Shown here: positions 36,375 to 44,885 of the stretch, in pieces | Layout: each line of letters begins with the position of its first letter | Numbering within the stretch: position 1 is the first letter of the stretch | Assembly (NCBI GenBank): GCA_903924465.1 | Contig: CAIYBN010000079.1 | Coordinates: forward strand, 1-64,000 | Length of the DNA: 64,000 nt | Direction of reading: 5' to 3' | Origin: an uncultured Myxococcales bacterium | GTDB taxonomy: Bacteria; Myxococcota_A; UBA9042 | The notes under the pieces: model-generated | The model's input: only the letters and a program-made list of their open reading frames with translations | Database searches by the model: none | What the model was told of the DNA's origin: nothing | Program-made: the position numbers and the translations under genes

Positions 36375-37804
36375 GCGCGTTTGAAGCCGTCATCGGCCTG
36401 GAAGTGCACGCGCAGCTGCTGACGCGGACGAAGATTTTCTGCAGCTGCGAAGTCGCCATCGGCGGCGAACCCAATTCGCGCACCTGTCCCGTTTGCCTCG
36501 GCTTGCCCGGTGCACTGCCGGTGTTGAATGCGGAGGTCGTGCATCTGGCCGTGCGCGCAGGGCTCGGCACGGGCTGCACCGTCCAACTGACGTCGGTCTT
36601 TGCCCGCAAGAACTACTTTTACCCGGATTTGCCCAAGGGCTACCAGATCACCCAGGCGGAACTGCCGATCTGCCTGGATGGCCAGCTGCTGCTGGACGAC
36701 GGCAAGGTGGCACGCATCCAGCGCATTCATCTGGAAGAGGATGCCGGCAAATCGATCCACGGCGAATCTGGCACGCGCGTGGACCTGAATCGTGCGGGCA
36801 CGCCGCTGGTGGAAATCGTTGGCCATCCGGACTTGCGCACGCCTGACGAGGCCGTGAGCTACCTGCGCGAACTGCGCGGCATTCTGGTGACGCTCGGCGT
36901 CTGCGATGGCAACATGGAAGAAGGCTCGCTGCGCTGCGACGCGAACGTGTCCATGCGGCTGGTCGGACAGGCGGCGTTCGGCACGCGGGTCGAAGTCAAG
37001 AACATGAATTCCTTCCGCAGCGTGCGCGACGCGATCGCCTACGAAATGACTCGGCAGGTCGGCGTGATCGCGGATGGACTGGCGGTCAAGCAGGAGACGC
37101 GGCTCTGGAATATGGATTTGGCCCGCACGGAATCCATGCGCTCGAAGGAAGAAGCTGCGGATTATCGCTACTTTCCGGATCCCGATCTGCCGCCGTTGCA
37201 CCTCGACCGAATTTGGCTGGAAAACCAACGTGCGAATTTGCCGGAGCTGCCCGCGGCCCGCAAAGACCGGTACGCACGCGAGCTCTCCTTGGACAGAAAC
37301 ACGGCGAACTGGCTGTGCGAAGAGCCGCCACGTGCCGACGCTTTTGACCGGACGGTGGCCAACGCGCCTGAGTTGGCCGGCTCGTTTGCCACGTTCCTGA
37401 TGAGCCAGGTCCAGGGGCAATTGCAGCGCCACGAGCGGCCGTGGTCGGACGTGGCTGAAGCCATGCCCACGCTGCTGCGGATTTGCGGCAAATGGCGGGC
37501 CGGGCAACTGTCGAACCGGATGCTGGCGGAAGTGCTCCAGGCCGGCTTTGGCGACTCGGCACGTACGCTTGGGGCTGCGCTCGCGCTTGCGGAGGCGGAG
37601 GCAGGCGCTGTTGTCAGCGATGATGCCGCGCTCGAGCCCGTTGTTGACGCCGTGCTTGGCCAGTTTTCGAATGAAGTGAGCAAGTATCGCGCGGGTCAAA
37701 AGCAGCTGATTGGCTTCTTCGTGGGTCAGGCCATGCGTCAACTCGCCGGCAAGGCCGATGCCAAGGCCCTGGCCGCGCTGCTCATCCGCAAACTCGAAGG
37801 CTGA
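36371..37804 (+). CDS. gatB: amidotransferase subunit B (kinase/tRNA-binding)
   Basis: The 477-residue subunit binds mischarged Glu-tRNA(Gln) or Asp-tRNA(Asn), phosphorylates the acyl group with ATP and accepts ammonia from GatA. It begins IGLEVHAQLLTRTKIFC, carries TCPVCLGLPGALPVLN and FYPDLPKGYQITQ, and ends with a YqeY-like tail domain. ATG 36371 overlaps the gatA stop (ATGA); the longer open frame upstream is not coding. With a full gatCAB operon, the organism probably makes Gln-tRNA and/or Asn-tRNA by the indirect route. Confidence 0.95.
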   Translation: MSAFEAVIGLEVHAQLLTRTKIFCSCEVAIGGEPNSRTCPVCLGLPGALPVLNAEVVHLAVRAGLGTGCTVQLTSVFARKNYFYPDLPKGYQITQAELPICLDGQLLLDDGKVARIQRIHLEEDAGKSIHGESGTRVDLNRAGTPLVEIVGHPDLRTPDEAVSYLRELRGILVTLGVCDGNMEEGSLRCDANVSMRLVGQAAFGTRVEVKNMNSFRSVRDAIAYEMTRQVGVIADGLAVKQETRLWNMDLARTESMRSKEEAADYRYFPDPDLPPLHLDRIWLENQRANLPELPAARKDRYARELSLDRNTANWLCEEPPRADAFDRTVANAPELAGSFATFLMSQVQGQLQRHERPWSDVAEAMPTLLRICGKWRAGQLSNRMLAEVLQAGFGDSARTLGAALALAEAEAGAVVSDDAALEPVVDAVLGQFSNEVSKYRAGQKQLIGFFVGQAMRQLAGKADAKALAALLIRKLEG

Positions 37805-37824
37805 GCGCAGCGCCGCCGCAAGTT

Positions 37825-38259
37825 CTATGGCCCGTGCGTCATCGCTTTCAGGTAGGCGATGACGTTGTCAATCGCGCGCTGCCGTTGGGAAATCCGCGCA
37901 GGAATGCCGCAGCCTGCCGCTCCCTTGCGGATGGATTGCGGATTGTCGAGCCACTGGTGGAGCGACTGCGGCTGCCAATACTCGGTCACGCTGTGCGGCG
38001 CATTCAATTCAGGTCCCGCTTTGCCGCCATGGCCATCGATGCTGTGGCAGGTTGCGCACTGGTGCACGAATAGCTCGAAACCTTCGGCAATTTCCGGTGT
38101 TCCCGGCTCGGGTGGCGCGAGACTTCGAATCACCGCGGCAGAGGGCTCGTTCGCGGGCACCGTAGCTCCAGCCACGTCGCTCCCGGCCACCAGCATCGCC
38201 GCTTGCGGCGCTGATTTGCACGCCGTGCTCAGAACCAGGGTCAGAAGAACGCGCTTCAT
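37825..38259 (-). CDS. class I c-type cytochrome lipoprotein
   Basis: The product is 144 residues with a signal ending LSTAC (Cys14), so it is probably lipid-anchored. One haem-binding site, CATCH (Cys68, Cys71, His72), and the C-terminal helix pattern AIDNVIAYL identify a cytochrome c. The usual distal Met in a 'gMP' loop is not there: the corresponding segment reads GAAGCGIPARI, with Ile119. Only Met22 and Met140 remain in the mature chain. Either another residue is the sixth ligand or the site is open. The start at the ATG complementary to 38257-38259 fits the lipobox; it is convergent with gatB. Confidence 0.8.
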   Translation of the reverse strand: MKRVLLTLVLSTACKSAPQAAMLVAGSDVAGATVPANEPSAAVIRSLAPPEPGTPEIAEGFELFVHQCATCHSIDGHGGKAGPELNAPHSVTEYWQPQSLHQWLDNPQSIRKGAAGCGIPARISQRQRAIDNVIAYLKAMTHGP

Positions 38260-38348
38260 GTCGTCGTGTTCCCGGCACCGCATGGCAAGGCGGCATGGGT
38301 GGTATCGGTTGAATGGGCGGTCGTCATGCACGTCTCCAGAATCTGGCG

Positions 38349-40178
38349 CTATTTCGCCCTGCGCGTCTTAGCCCGTTTCTTGCCGGGCAGCGTCTTGCCA
38401 CGCGGTTTCGGCGCTTCATCCGGTGCCTCCGCAGGCCGCCACTCCACACGCATCAGCGCCCATGTGCGACGCGGCAGTTCGGCGCGTGCCACCATCGCCG
38501 TGCCGCGATGGGGCATCAGCCACAGTCGCACCGCGCCGTCCTCGCTCGCGGCCACCTGCGCATCGACATCCGCCCAGCGAAAAGCTCCGACATGGTCGCG
38601 CACTTGCAATCGCACCGACGCCAGTCCTTCCAGGTGAAGCGCCAACACAACGCCATCCAACGTCAACTCGACGCGGCCAGTGCGCAGCAGAGTCTGCCAG
38701 AGGACTTGGCTCATTTGCCAAGCCGTGCGGTCCGCGAGCGTCGCATGCCCAGCCGGCAGCTCGAGGTCCAGGCGCTGGGCGGTGTCGATCGCTTGCTGTG
38801 TCGTCGATCGCCCGCCCTCCTCGGTCGTGCCTTTGGCATCCTGGCGGCGAAACGCGAACGCTGTGCCCTCCGCGGCAGCCAGCGGCCACACCGTCACGGC
38901 TTGCATGGCACCATCACCGGGAAGCTGCGTCTGGGCATCGCGACCGCCGTGGACAAAGTCGAGAAAAGCCAGCTGGCGACCTGGTGTCAGCCAATCCAGT
39001 TCGGGCATGTCCGGCAGCGGTGGCGGCGCCTGAGTGGGGCTGAGCGCGACCTGTTGCCACTCACCACCGCTCTTGCCATGCCACAACAGCAGCGTCAGCA
39101 CGTGGTCTGCCGCCTGGACGGACGCGACTTCAGTGGAGTCCGCCAGTTCACCAGAGGCCTCCCATTGGCCGTCACCCGCGCGCGTCACGAGCCAGCCGCC
39201 ATCGCCCAGCCAAATCGCATGGCCGTTGTCCGATCCGACGCCGTGCAGCGCGCCGAACGACCAGGCCCGCCGCCACTTCGTGATGCGCGTTCGCGTGTCC
39301 GCCATGCCAACCCAGCGCACGCCATCGGGACGAATCCCGCCTACCGCCAGTCCGTCGGCCAACGGCTCCAGCGTCGGCAGCAGCGGTACGGCATCGGCCC
39401 AAAGCGTCTTGCCAGTCGCCAGATCGCGCGCATCAATCACCCCCGCCACCGGCGTCGCAACGAACGCGGTCTGGCTGGGCACGAGACGGTACTCAGCGCC
39501 GCCAAAAGGAACGCGCCAGAGCGGCGCCAGTTCCTCCAGCCGTGCCGTGGTCGTGCTCGCCGCCTCCGCGAGTGGCTGGGCAAGGATCGCGTGACTGTGA
39601 CCGACCGGAGCGCTGCCCGCGGTGCGGGCCGTGATCAAGGCCAGCGGGCCATTGGGGGAAAGAGCGGCAGCCTGCAGCGGTGCCCCGTGAAGGGCGAACC
39701 GGCGCAGCACGCGACCAGTCGTCAGTTCCAACACCGCGAGTTCGCCGTTATCGACGTTCACCGCCACGCGATCGCCCGCCGTGACCATCAGCGCCAGCTT
39801 ATCGTTGTGGTGATAGCGCCAGCGCACGCTGCCATCGTGCGGGGCGATCGCAAAGACATCGTGATCGGTGCGGCACAGCACCGCGCTCGGGGTCGCGAGC
39901 ACTTCACCGGTGCCATCTGGCAGCGGGCACGCAATGCGGCTGCTCCACACCACGCGCGCGGTCTGCGCGTCCATGCCGGGATCGACGCCGTACCAAAACG
40001 CGCCTTTGTCGTCGCCCACCCGCGGTTGCACCGCAATCACCGTGCGATCGCCGACGGACGTCAGCTTGATGCCGGACGGATCCTTCAGGTGGTCGGTGGC
40101 GATCTGGCTGAGCGTGGTGGGCGCCGCGGCCAGCGCAGAAACCGGGGCGCAGAGAGCCAAGAAGACAAGAACTTTCAA
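38349..40178 (-). CDS. exported PQQ-like beta-propeller protein
   Basis: The 609-residue protein contains repeated blades with WxxxxG/VxxVD patterns, such as VFAIAPHDGSVRWRYHH and VAVNVDNGELAVLELTTGRV, as in the PQQ-like or quinoprotein propeller domain; no dehydrogenase catalytic residues are clear. The best start is TTG at 40178, which gives the signal peptide MKVLVFLALCAPVSALA directly; earlier starts would run into the previous gene. The C-terminus is basic (KPRGKTLPGKKRAKTRRAK). It follows the small protein at 40181-40759 after two bases, so the two are cotranscribed. The function is unknown. Confidence 0.65.
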   Translation of the reverse strand: MKVLVFLALCAPVSALAAAPTTLSQIATDHLKDPSGIKLTSVGDRTVIAVQPRVGDDKGAFWYGVDPGMDAQTARVVWSSRIACPLPDGTGEVLATPSAVLCRTDHDVFAIAPHDGSVRWRYHHNDKLALMVTAGDRVAVNVDNGELAVLELTTGRVLRRFALHGAPLQAAALSPNGPLALITARTAGSAPVGHSHAILAQPLAEAASTTTARLEELAPLWRVPFGGAEYRLVPSQTAFVATPVAGVIDARDLATGKTLWADAVPLLPTLEPLADGLAVGGIRPDGVRWVGMADTRTRITKWRRAWSFGALHGVGSDNGHAIWLGDGGWLVTRAGDGQWEASGELADSTEVASVQAADHVLTLLLWHGKSGGEWQQVALSPTQAPPPLPDMPELDWLTPGRQLAFLDFVHGGRDAQTQLPGDGAMQAVTVWPLAAAEGTAFAFRRQDAKGTTEEGGRSTTQQAIDTAQRLDLELPAGHATLADRTAWQMSQVLWQTLLRTGRVELTLDGVVLALHLEGLASVRLQVRDHVGAFRWADVDAQVAASEDGAVRLWLMPHRGTAMVARAELPRRTWALMRVEWRPAEAPDEAPKPRGKTLPGKKRAKTRRAK

Positions 40179-40180
40179 GA

Positions 40181-40759
40181 CTACCGCCGATAGAGCCAGC
40201 CAATGGCGGCGTCCAGGATTTCGGGAGTTGCCGTGAACAACGTCACTTCGGTACGCACGAGCAAATCGAGGGCACGAATCAATTCGTCCTGCGCGGCGTC
40301 GTCCTTGCACGTCGCAAAGTACATGCCGCCGTCATGCCAAGCGAGCGGCACGAATTCGCCACGGCGGCACATGGCCTCGGTGAACAGCGACCGCGGGTCG
40401 CCCGCCGTGAACGCGTCCGGCCACGCGAGGTTGTCGCGCATTTGCAGCAGTTCGTGGATCGTGATGTCCGCCGCAGTGATGCGGTTTTGGTAGAACAAGT
40501 CGAAAAAGTCCGCGAGCGTGAGCGTCAGCACCGCGGGCGAGATCGCGTCGTGGCCGGCATGCAGCTCGACTGGGGTGCGATCCAGCAGACCTCGCGCTTC
40601 CGCGCGTTCCGCAGCTGCGCGGGCGCGGGCCAGATCTTCAGGACTCAGGCGGTCCGTTGTGCGCCGCGCGGTCGAGGTGACCGGCGCCCGAGCTTCTTCC
40701 ACAATTGTCTGTGGTTTCCTCGGCTTGCCTCGACCTGCTGGACCTGTGGGAATCGCCAT
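40181..40759 (-). CDS. small protein resembling the GspE/PilB N-terminal (MshEN) domain
   Basis: This is a soluble protein of 192 residues starting at the ATG complementary to 40757-40759. A Pro/Lys/Arg-rich N-terminus is followed by a helical, Ala/Glu-rich stretch and then EFVPLAWHDGGMYFATCKD with LVRTEVTLFTATPEILDAAIGWLY. The last part follows the MshEN pattern of type II secretion ATPases (PL...DG.L..A..D...D, then V......P..I..AI..LY). No ATPase domain follows, so it would be a free-standing sensor or adaptor domain, possibly for a nucleotide such as c-di-GMP. The resemblance is from memory and moderate. Confidence 0.6.
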   Translation of the reverse strand: MAIPTGPAGRGKPRKPQTIVEEARAPVTSTARRTTDRLSPEDLARARAAAERAEARGLLDRTPVELHAGHDAISPAVLTLTLADFFDLFYQNRITAADITIHELLQMRDNLAWPDAFTAGDPRSLFTEAMCRRGEFVPLAWHDGGMYFATCKDDAAQDELIRALDLLVRTEVTLFTATPEILDAAIGWLYRR

Positions 40760-40840
40760 GACCGCACCTCTGTCGCTGTACGTTCGCAGCATGGTGCAGG
40801 TTGGGTCCGGGATCAAGCGTCGCGCCGTGCTACCGCGCGA

Positions 40841-41239
40841 TCACACCCAGGTGGATCGCTTCAGCGGCCCTGGCACTTCCGTCGCGTGGGCATCGAGAAT
40901 CCGATTGCCGTCGCCCAGCAGCACGACCGTCGGCACGTGCAGCCGCGCTTCCGCATCTTCCAACTCCGTGAACGTCGCGATGATGACCTTGTCGCCTGGA
41001 TTGCACAGGTGCGCCGCCGCGCCGTTGACACAGCACACGCCCGAACCGCGTGGGCCTCGCAGCGCGTACGTCTGCAAACGCGTGCCTTGCGTCACGTTCC
41101 AGATGTGCACGGCCTCGTGCTCCAAAATGTCGGCTGCTTCCATGAGGTTCTGGTCAAGTGTGACGGAACCTTCGTACTCCAAATCGGCCTGCGTCACGGT
41201 CGCGCGGTGCAATTTGGATTTGAACATCTGCCGGCGCAT
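40841..41239 (-). CDS. panD: aspartate 1-decarboxylase proenzyme
   Basis: The product is 132 residues. PanD decarboxylates aspartate to beta-alanine for pantothenate synthesis. The self-cleavage site lies at Gly24-Ser25 (EYEGSVTLD), exactly as in E. coli when translation begins at the ATG complementary to 41237-41239, which has GGAGG four bases upstream. [31 protein letters not shown] and the Tyr/Thr residues of the active site are conserved. It is a lone biosynthetic gene in a block of exported proteins. Confidence 0.95.
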   Translation of the reverse strand: MRRQMFKSKLHRATVTQADLEYEGSVTLDQNLMEAADILEHEAVHIWNVTQGTRLQTYALRGPRGSGVCCVNGAAAHLCNPGDKVIIATFTELEDAEARLHVPTVVLLGDGNRILDAHATEVPGPLKRSTWV

Positions 41240-41341
41240 ACGCCCTCCGTGCCGGTCTCCGCCCGCTTGCTGCAGGTCGACGCCGACGTCCATACAGCGT
41301 AGAGGATCTACGGGCAGAATCAAGTCGGATCGCACCGACGC

Positions 41342-42139
41342 TCAGGGCACGGCCTTGGGATGGTGCGGCGGCTGCGTCGGCGTGACCGCGGTCGGCACGT
41401 CGACCGGCTTGGGCTCTTTCAGCTCCTTGGGCACGGGGACAAGGTTCACCGGCACTTTCTGACCGACCGTCACGCCCGTCCAGCCGTCGAGTCCTTTGAC
41501 CGCGACGACTTGCCCGCCCGGGCTTTTCAGCACTTCCAGGTTGACGTTCTTGCCGTCGCGCAGGTGAATCCGCGTCCAGTGCTTGCCGTCCGCGGCGAGC
41601 GTTTCCGTGGTCAGCGCCAGATGCCCGGTCGTCGCGTTGTCGACCCGCACGTACTCCATGTCGCCCAGCTTGCCGAGCCGTTCCGCCGCGAGCACAACCA
41701 GCGCCACGCTGCGCTCATCCAGCACCGCAAACGGCGCTTTCAGCTTCAAATCCGTGACCTTGGGTTTTGAACCGGCGTCCGCCTGCGCGCCGATCCGCCA
41801 GCCGCCGTTGTAGCTGAACAAATTGGTGTTGATCGTCGCCCCGGTCACGTAGATTCCACGGCGGTAGCTTTTGATCGTGCCATCCGCCTGACTGTCGAGC
41901 GTCGCGCGTTGCTGGAACGATTTCCAGACCTTCTGCACCTTGTCCTGCAGCGAGGCTTCCAGCGAATCATAGCGGCCTTCCTGGCCTGATTGCGTGCGCA
42001 GCGTCTCGGTTCCCACTTTCTTGTCGTTCAGCGACACCTGCAATTCCAGTGCTTCGGGCTTGGGCGCAGGCACCGCAAGCGTAGTCGTTGCGGCCAAGAG
42101 CCCGAAGGCGACCAGAAGCATCAGCAGCCGTTCTTTCAC
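41342..42139 (-). CDS. exported protein of unknown function
   Basis: I do not recognise a family with certainty. The best start is GTG at 42139, with GAGG six bases upstream, giving 265 residues with a signal peptide (ERLLMLLVAFGLLAATTTLAVPA). The mature part is rich in beta-type strands (ALELQVSLNDKKVGTETLRT, IKSYRRGIYVTGATINTNLF, VSLVVLAAERL-like) and ends with a Pro/Lys-rich tail. The 'core and lipoprotein-like' strands recall DUF3108-type envelope proteins, but the match is not firm. Confidence 0.62.
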   Translation of the reverse strand: MKERLLMLLVAFGLLAATTTLAVPAPKPEALELQVSLNDKKVGTETLRTQSGQEGRYDSLEASLQDKVQKVWKSFQQRATLDSQADGTIKSYRRGIYVTGATINTNLFSYNGGWRIGAQADAGSKPKVTDLKLKAPFAVLDERSVALVVLAAERLGKLGDMEYVRVDNATTGHLALTTETLAADGKHWTRIHLRDGKNVNLEVLKSPGGQVVAVKGLDGWTGVTVGQKVPVNLVPVPKELKEPKPVDVPTAVTPTQPPHHPKAVP

Positions 42140-42228
42140 GCAGAACCTCAACTTCGGCGGCACGAACCGCGCGCGCCACTGTGGGCAGCCTTCGTTCTGC
42201 CGTCAACATTTCTGCTGATTTGCCGCGG

Positions 42229-42639
42229 TCAGGGGGACGGCTTGGCGGCGGGCGGCACGGGCGCGATGACTTTGGTCACGTCAACGCGCACCGCGTAATT
42301 GCCCTGCGCGGTCCGCAGCACTTCCGGCTCCACGCGACCCTGAACCTGCAGCGGCACAGGCAAGTTGTCCTGAGGAGTCCGCGCCAACGCTGACAGCCAC
42401 GCTTGCACCGCGTCGTCGCCACTCAGCTCCGCGCGCAGCCACTGACCGCCGAGGCGCAGTTCCGCGGCCGGACAGGCGCAAGCCGCCGGGTTGTAGCGCA
42501 GGTTCAGGGGCTGTTGCACATCCAGCCCGGCGATCGACTGCTCCAACGAGGCGCGCAGGGGATTTTCGGTCGCGATGGGTTCGTTCGCGCCACAGGCAGT
42601 GAGTGCCAACGCCAGGACGCCGGAGCAGCAGCGGTTCAT
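42229..42639 (-). CDS. small lipoprotein of unknown function
   Basis: This 136-residue protein has a lipobox LTAC (Cys16). The mature chain contains CACPAAELRL with two close cysteines (ACACP) and ends Pro-rich. It overlaps the UbiA-family gene upstream by four bases (ATGA), so the two are translationally coupled; whether they share a function is unknown. Confidence 0.68.
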   Translation of the reverse strand: MNRCCSGVLALALTACGANEPIATENPLRASLEQSIAGLDVQQPLNLRYNPAACACPAAELRLGGQWLRAELSGDDAVQAWLSALARTPQDNLPVPLQVQGRVEPEVLRTAQGNYAVRVDVTKVIAPVPPAAKPSP

Positions 42640-43610
42640 TCAGGCAGCACGCCGTAGATCAACAGGCCGACCGTGATCGTGCCGGCGGCGAGGTTGATGA
42701 GGAAAGGTCGATCGCGCAGCATGCGCTCGGTTGGGCTGTGCGCCGTGTCGCGCGCGTCCAGCAGGCGAGAAAAGCGCCACAAGCCAAAAACGCCGAACGG
42801 CGTGGTCCACGGCAGCCGCGAGGTGTGAAATCGCCGGACCGTTTCCAAATCCAACGTATACAGCAAGTATGCGGCGGACGTCAGGATCGCCAGGATCGCC
42901 AGGGCGAAGTTCAAATGGGAAAGCCGGTAGTCGCGCAGGTTGGCGCGGTGCTTGACGTCAGACGTCAGCACTTCGTGCTTGCGCTTGCCCAGGGCCAGGA
43001 ACATGGCCAACAGCGCCGTACACGCCAGCAGCCAGTGGGAAGCCGGGACCGGAGCCGCCGCCGAACCAGCCAGGACACGGAGCAGAAAACCGGTCGCGAT
43101 GATCGCAGCGTCCACGTACGCGATCTTTTTCAGCCCAAGCGAATAGGCGAGGTTCTGCACGAAATAGCCGGCGATCGTCAGACCGAACACGACGCCGGAT
43201 TCACCGACCCAGCATGCAATCGCGAGGGTCAGCGTCGCATCGAACGCCAACAGCGCCGCCAGCCAGCGTTTGGCGCGCGCCGCAGGCAGAAGCCCTGCGG
43301 CGATCGGCCGGAGTCGCTTGACCGGATGGGCGCGATCGGCCTCGGCATCCAGCAAGTCGTTGAGGACATAAGTCGCACTGGACGCGAGACAAAAGCACAG
43401 CGCGGCCAGCATGACGCGCGCCACCATCGTGAAACTCAGTCGTTGTTGGACCAGCAATTCCGGGCCGGCAAACACCAGCGGCACCAGCACGAACACGTTC
43501 TTGACCCACTGATGCGGGCGCATGGTCTGCCACAGCGCCTGCAACTCCGCGCCGAGCGAGGGCTGCGTCGTCTCATGCTGCGGCAATGGGGCTGGCAGGT
43601 GTTCGGTCAC
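42636..43610 (-). CDS. UbiA-family prenyltransferase, decaprenyl-phosphate phosphoribosyltransferase type
   Basis: The 324-residue integral membrane protein has about eight to nine helices. It carries the aspartate motif NDLLDAEADRAHP (Asn84, Asp85, Asp88, Asp92) and YSLGLKKIAYVDAAIIATGF. The N-terminal MRPHQWVKNVFVLVPLVFAG is typical of decaprenyl-phosphate phosphoribosyltransferases (DPPR synthase, mycobacterial UbiA), which use PRPP and a polyprenyl phosphate. In actinobacteria this leads to arabinose donors; relatives in Gram-negatives may serve surface glycans. No partner phosphatase or epimerase is visible here. The start is GTG at 43610. Confidence 0.85.
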   Translation of the reverse strand: MTEHLPAPLPQHETTQPSLGAELQALWQTMRPHQWVKNVFVLVPLVFAGPELLVQQRLSFTMVARVMLAALCFCLASSATYVLNDLLDAEADRAHPVKRLRPIAAGLLPAARAKRWLAALLAFDATLTLAIACWVGESGVVFGLTIAGYFVQNLAYSLGLKKIAYVDAAIIATGFLLRVLAGSAAAPVPASHWLLACTALLAMFLALGKRKHEVLTSDVKHRANLRDYRLSHLNFALAILAILTSAAYLLYTLDLETVRRFHTSRLPWTTPFGVFGLWRFSRLLDARDTAHSPTERMLRDRPFLINLAAGTITVGLLIYGVLPE

Positions 43611-43629
43611 AGACTTTCTCAGGTGCGGG

Positions 43630-44253
43630 TTATTTGGCAGAAGCAGAAGCGGCGGGCGCCAAAGTCACGGCAGCACTGGTCGTTGTGGCCGCCGTCGGCG
43701 CATGGGCGGCGGTTTCGGCAGCGCGGGCATCCAGCTTGAGCTGGCGCTTGTTGGCCACGTAGTAGGCCGCCAGCGCCTCCCGATAGGTGCGCACACCCGT
43801 TTGCAGCCGGCTGCGAATATCGCCAAAACGCGCCAAGCCGTCCACGCCTTGCAATTCCCGTTCAAAAACATCGATCTCGCCCCGAGCCGTTTGGTACGCG
43901 TCCAGCAGATTGCTGTGAATCCGCTTCAGCTCCGGCGTCTCCGTGGGCATCTTCTTGAGCCGTTCGACGAAAGTATCCATCGCGGGCAGCACTTTTTCCC
44001 GCAACGCCTGCTTGTACAGCGTCAGGTCGCTCGCGTGGTTGGCCTGCTCGAAACTCTGCAACACCGCTTGATGCGCGGCGTTGGCCTCCGCAGATGCCGC
44101 CGAGTATTTTTCAATCGCCACGTCAGCCAGCTTTTCAGCGGCCGTAAGCTTGCGATCTTCGGTGACTTTTTTGCAGCCACCGGCAAGTGACAGCGCGATA
44201 GCGGCACTCACCGTGATCAACAAATGCAGGCGAAGCTGTGGCCGATGCGTCAT
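43630..44253 (-). CDS. helical lipoprotein of unknown function
   Basis: The 207-residue product starts at the ATG complementary to 44251-44253, with GGAG upstream, and has the lipobox LAGGC (Cys27). The rest is almost entirely alpha-helical and charged, for example TAAEKLADVAIEKYSAASAE and LREKVLPAMDTFVERLKKMP, and likely forms coiled coils. It ends in an Ala/Thr/Ser-rich tail. It lies 19 bases before the prenyltransferase and is divergent from the DUF4398 lipoprotein. I know no family. Confidence 0.7.
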   Translation of the reverse strand: MTHRPQLRLHLLITVSAAIALSLAGGCKKVTEDRKLTAAEKLADVAIEKYSAASAEANAAHQAVLQSFEQANHASDLTLYKQALREKVLPAMDTFVERLKKMPTETPELKRIHSNLLDAYQTARGEIDVFERELQGVDGLARFGDIRSRLQTGVRTYREALAAYYVANKRQLKLDARAAETAAHAPTAATTTSAAVTLAPAASASAK

Positions 44254-44450
44254 GAATCTCCGTGCCCGGCAATGCCGCTGCAGGCGCATCTTGGCGCAGC
44301 GCATGGCATGCTGACAAGTGTGTTTCGCGCACGCATTCGGCGTAGAAACCGGCGGTCAGCTTGACATGGCGGCTACCGGCGGTGAAAGTAGCGAACTTGG
44401 AGCTTGATGCCGCTGGCCTTGGCGCGCACAACCTCGCGCGGAGAATCATC

Positions 44451-44885
44451 TTGGACGCCATCGTTCGGCCAGACACTGCCCGCAAACAGTCATCGATCAC
44501 GCGCGCGTTTGTCAGCGCTGCGCTGGTGTTTTCTGCCTTCGGTTGCGGCGCGGTTTCCACGCAGCAGTCCTTGGGCGATGCCCAAAAGCAGATGGATGAA
44601 GCCAAGAAATTGGAAGGTGAAGAATTCGCGCCGTATGAGTACACGCGGGCGACTTCCTACTTCCAGAAAGCCAAGAAGCTGACGGGCGAGGGCATGTACG
44701 AACAAGCGGCGGAATACGCCAAGCTCGCGCAACTCGCGGCTGAAAAAGCCCAGGACGTCGCGCGGTTGGGCAAGGAACGCAAGTTGCGGCTGCAGAAGTT
44801 TGCGCCCAAGGAACCGGCCGCGCCGAAAGCGCCTGTTGTGCCCGGATCCATGGCGCCGTCCCCGGCTCCGCAGGGGGGCAAATGA
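44451..44885 (+). CDS. DUF4398-type lipoprotein
   Basis: This is a 144-residue lipoprotein. The best start is TTG 44451, with GGAG eight bases upstream, which leads to the lipobox FSAFGC (Cys32). The core, APYEYTRATSYFQKAKKL then YEQAAEYAKLAQLAAEKAQD, matches DUF4398, a helical tandem domain often found just before OmpA genes in deltaproteobacteria. A Pro/Ala-rich tail follows. It overlaps the OmpA gene by four bases, so the two are coupled and may work together at the outer membrane. Confidence 0.8.
   Translation: MDAIVRPDTARKQSSITRAFVSAALVFSAFGCGAVSTQQSLGDAQKQMDEAKKLEGEEFAPYEYTRATSYFQKAKKLTGEGMYEQAAEYAKLAQLAAEKAQDVARLGKERKLRLQKFAPKEPAAPKAPVVPGSMAPSPAPQGGK

Noticed and set aside
44361..44390. 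TTGACA upstream of the DUF4398 lipoprotein as a promoter
   Set aside because: The -35 is exact, but no acceptable -10 is found at 16-18 bases spacing.
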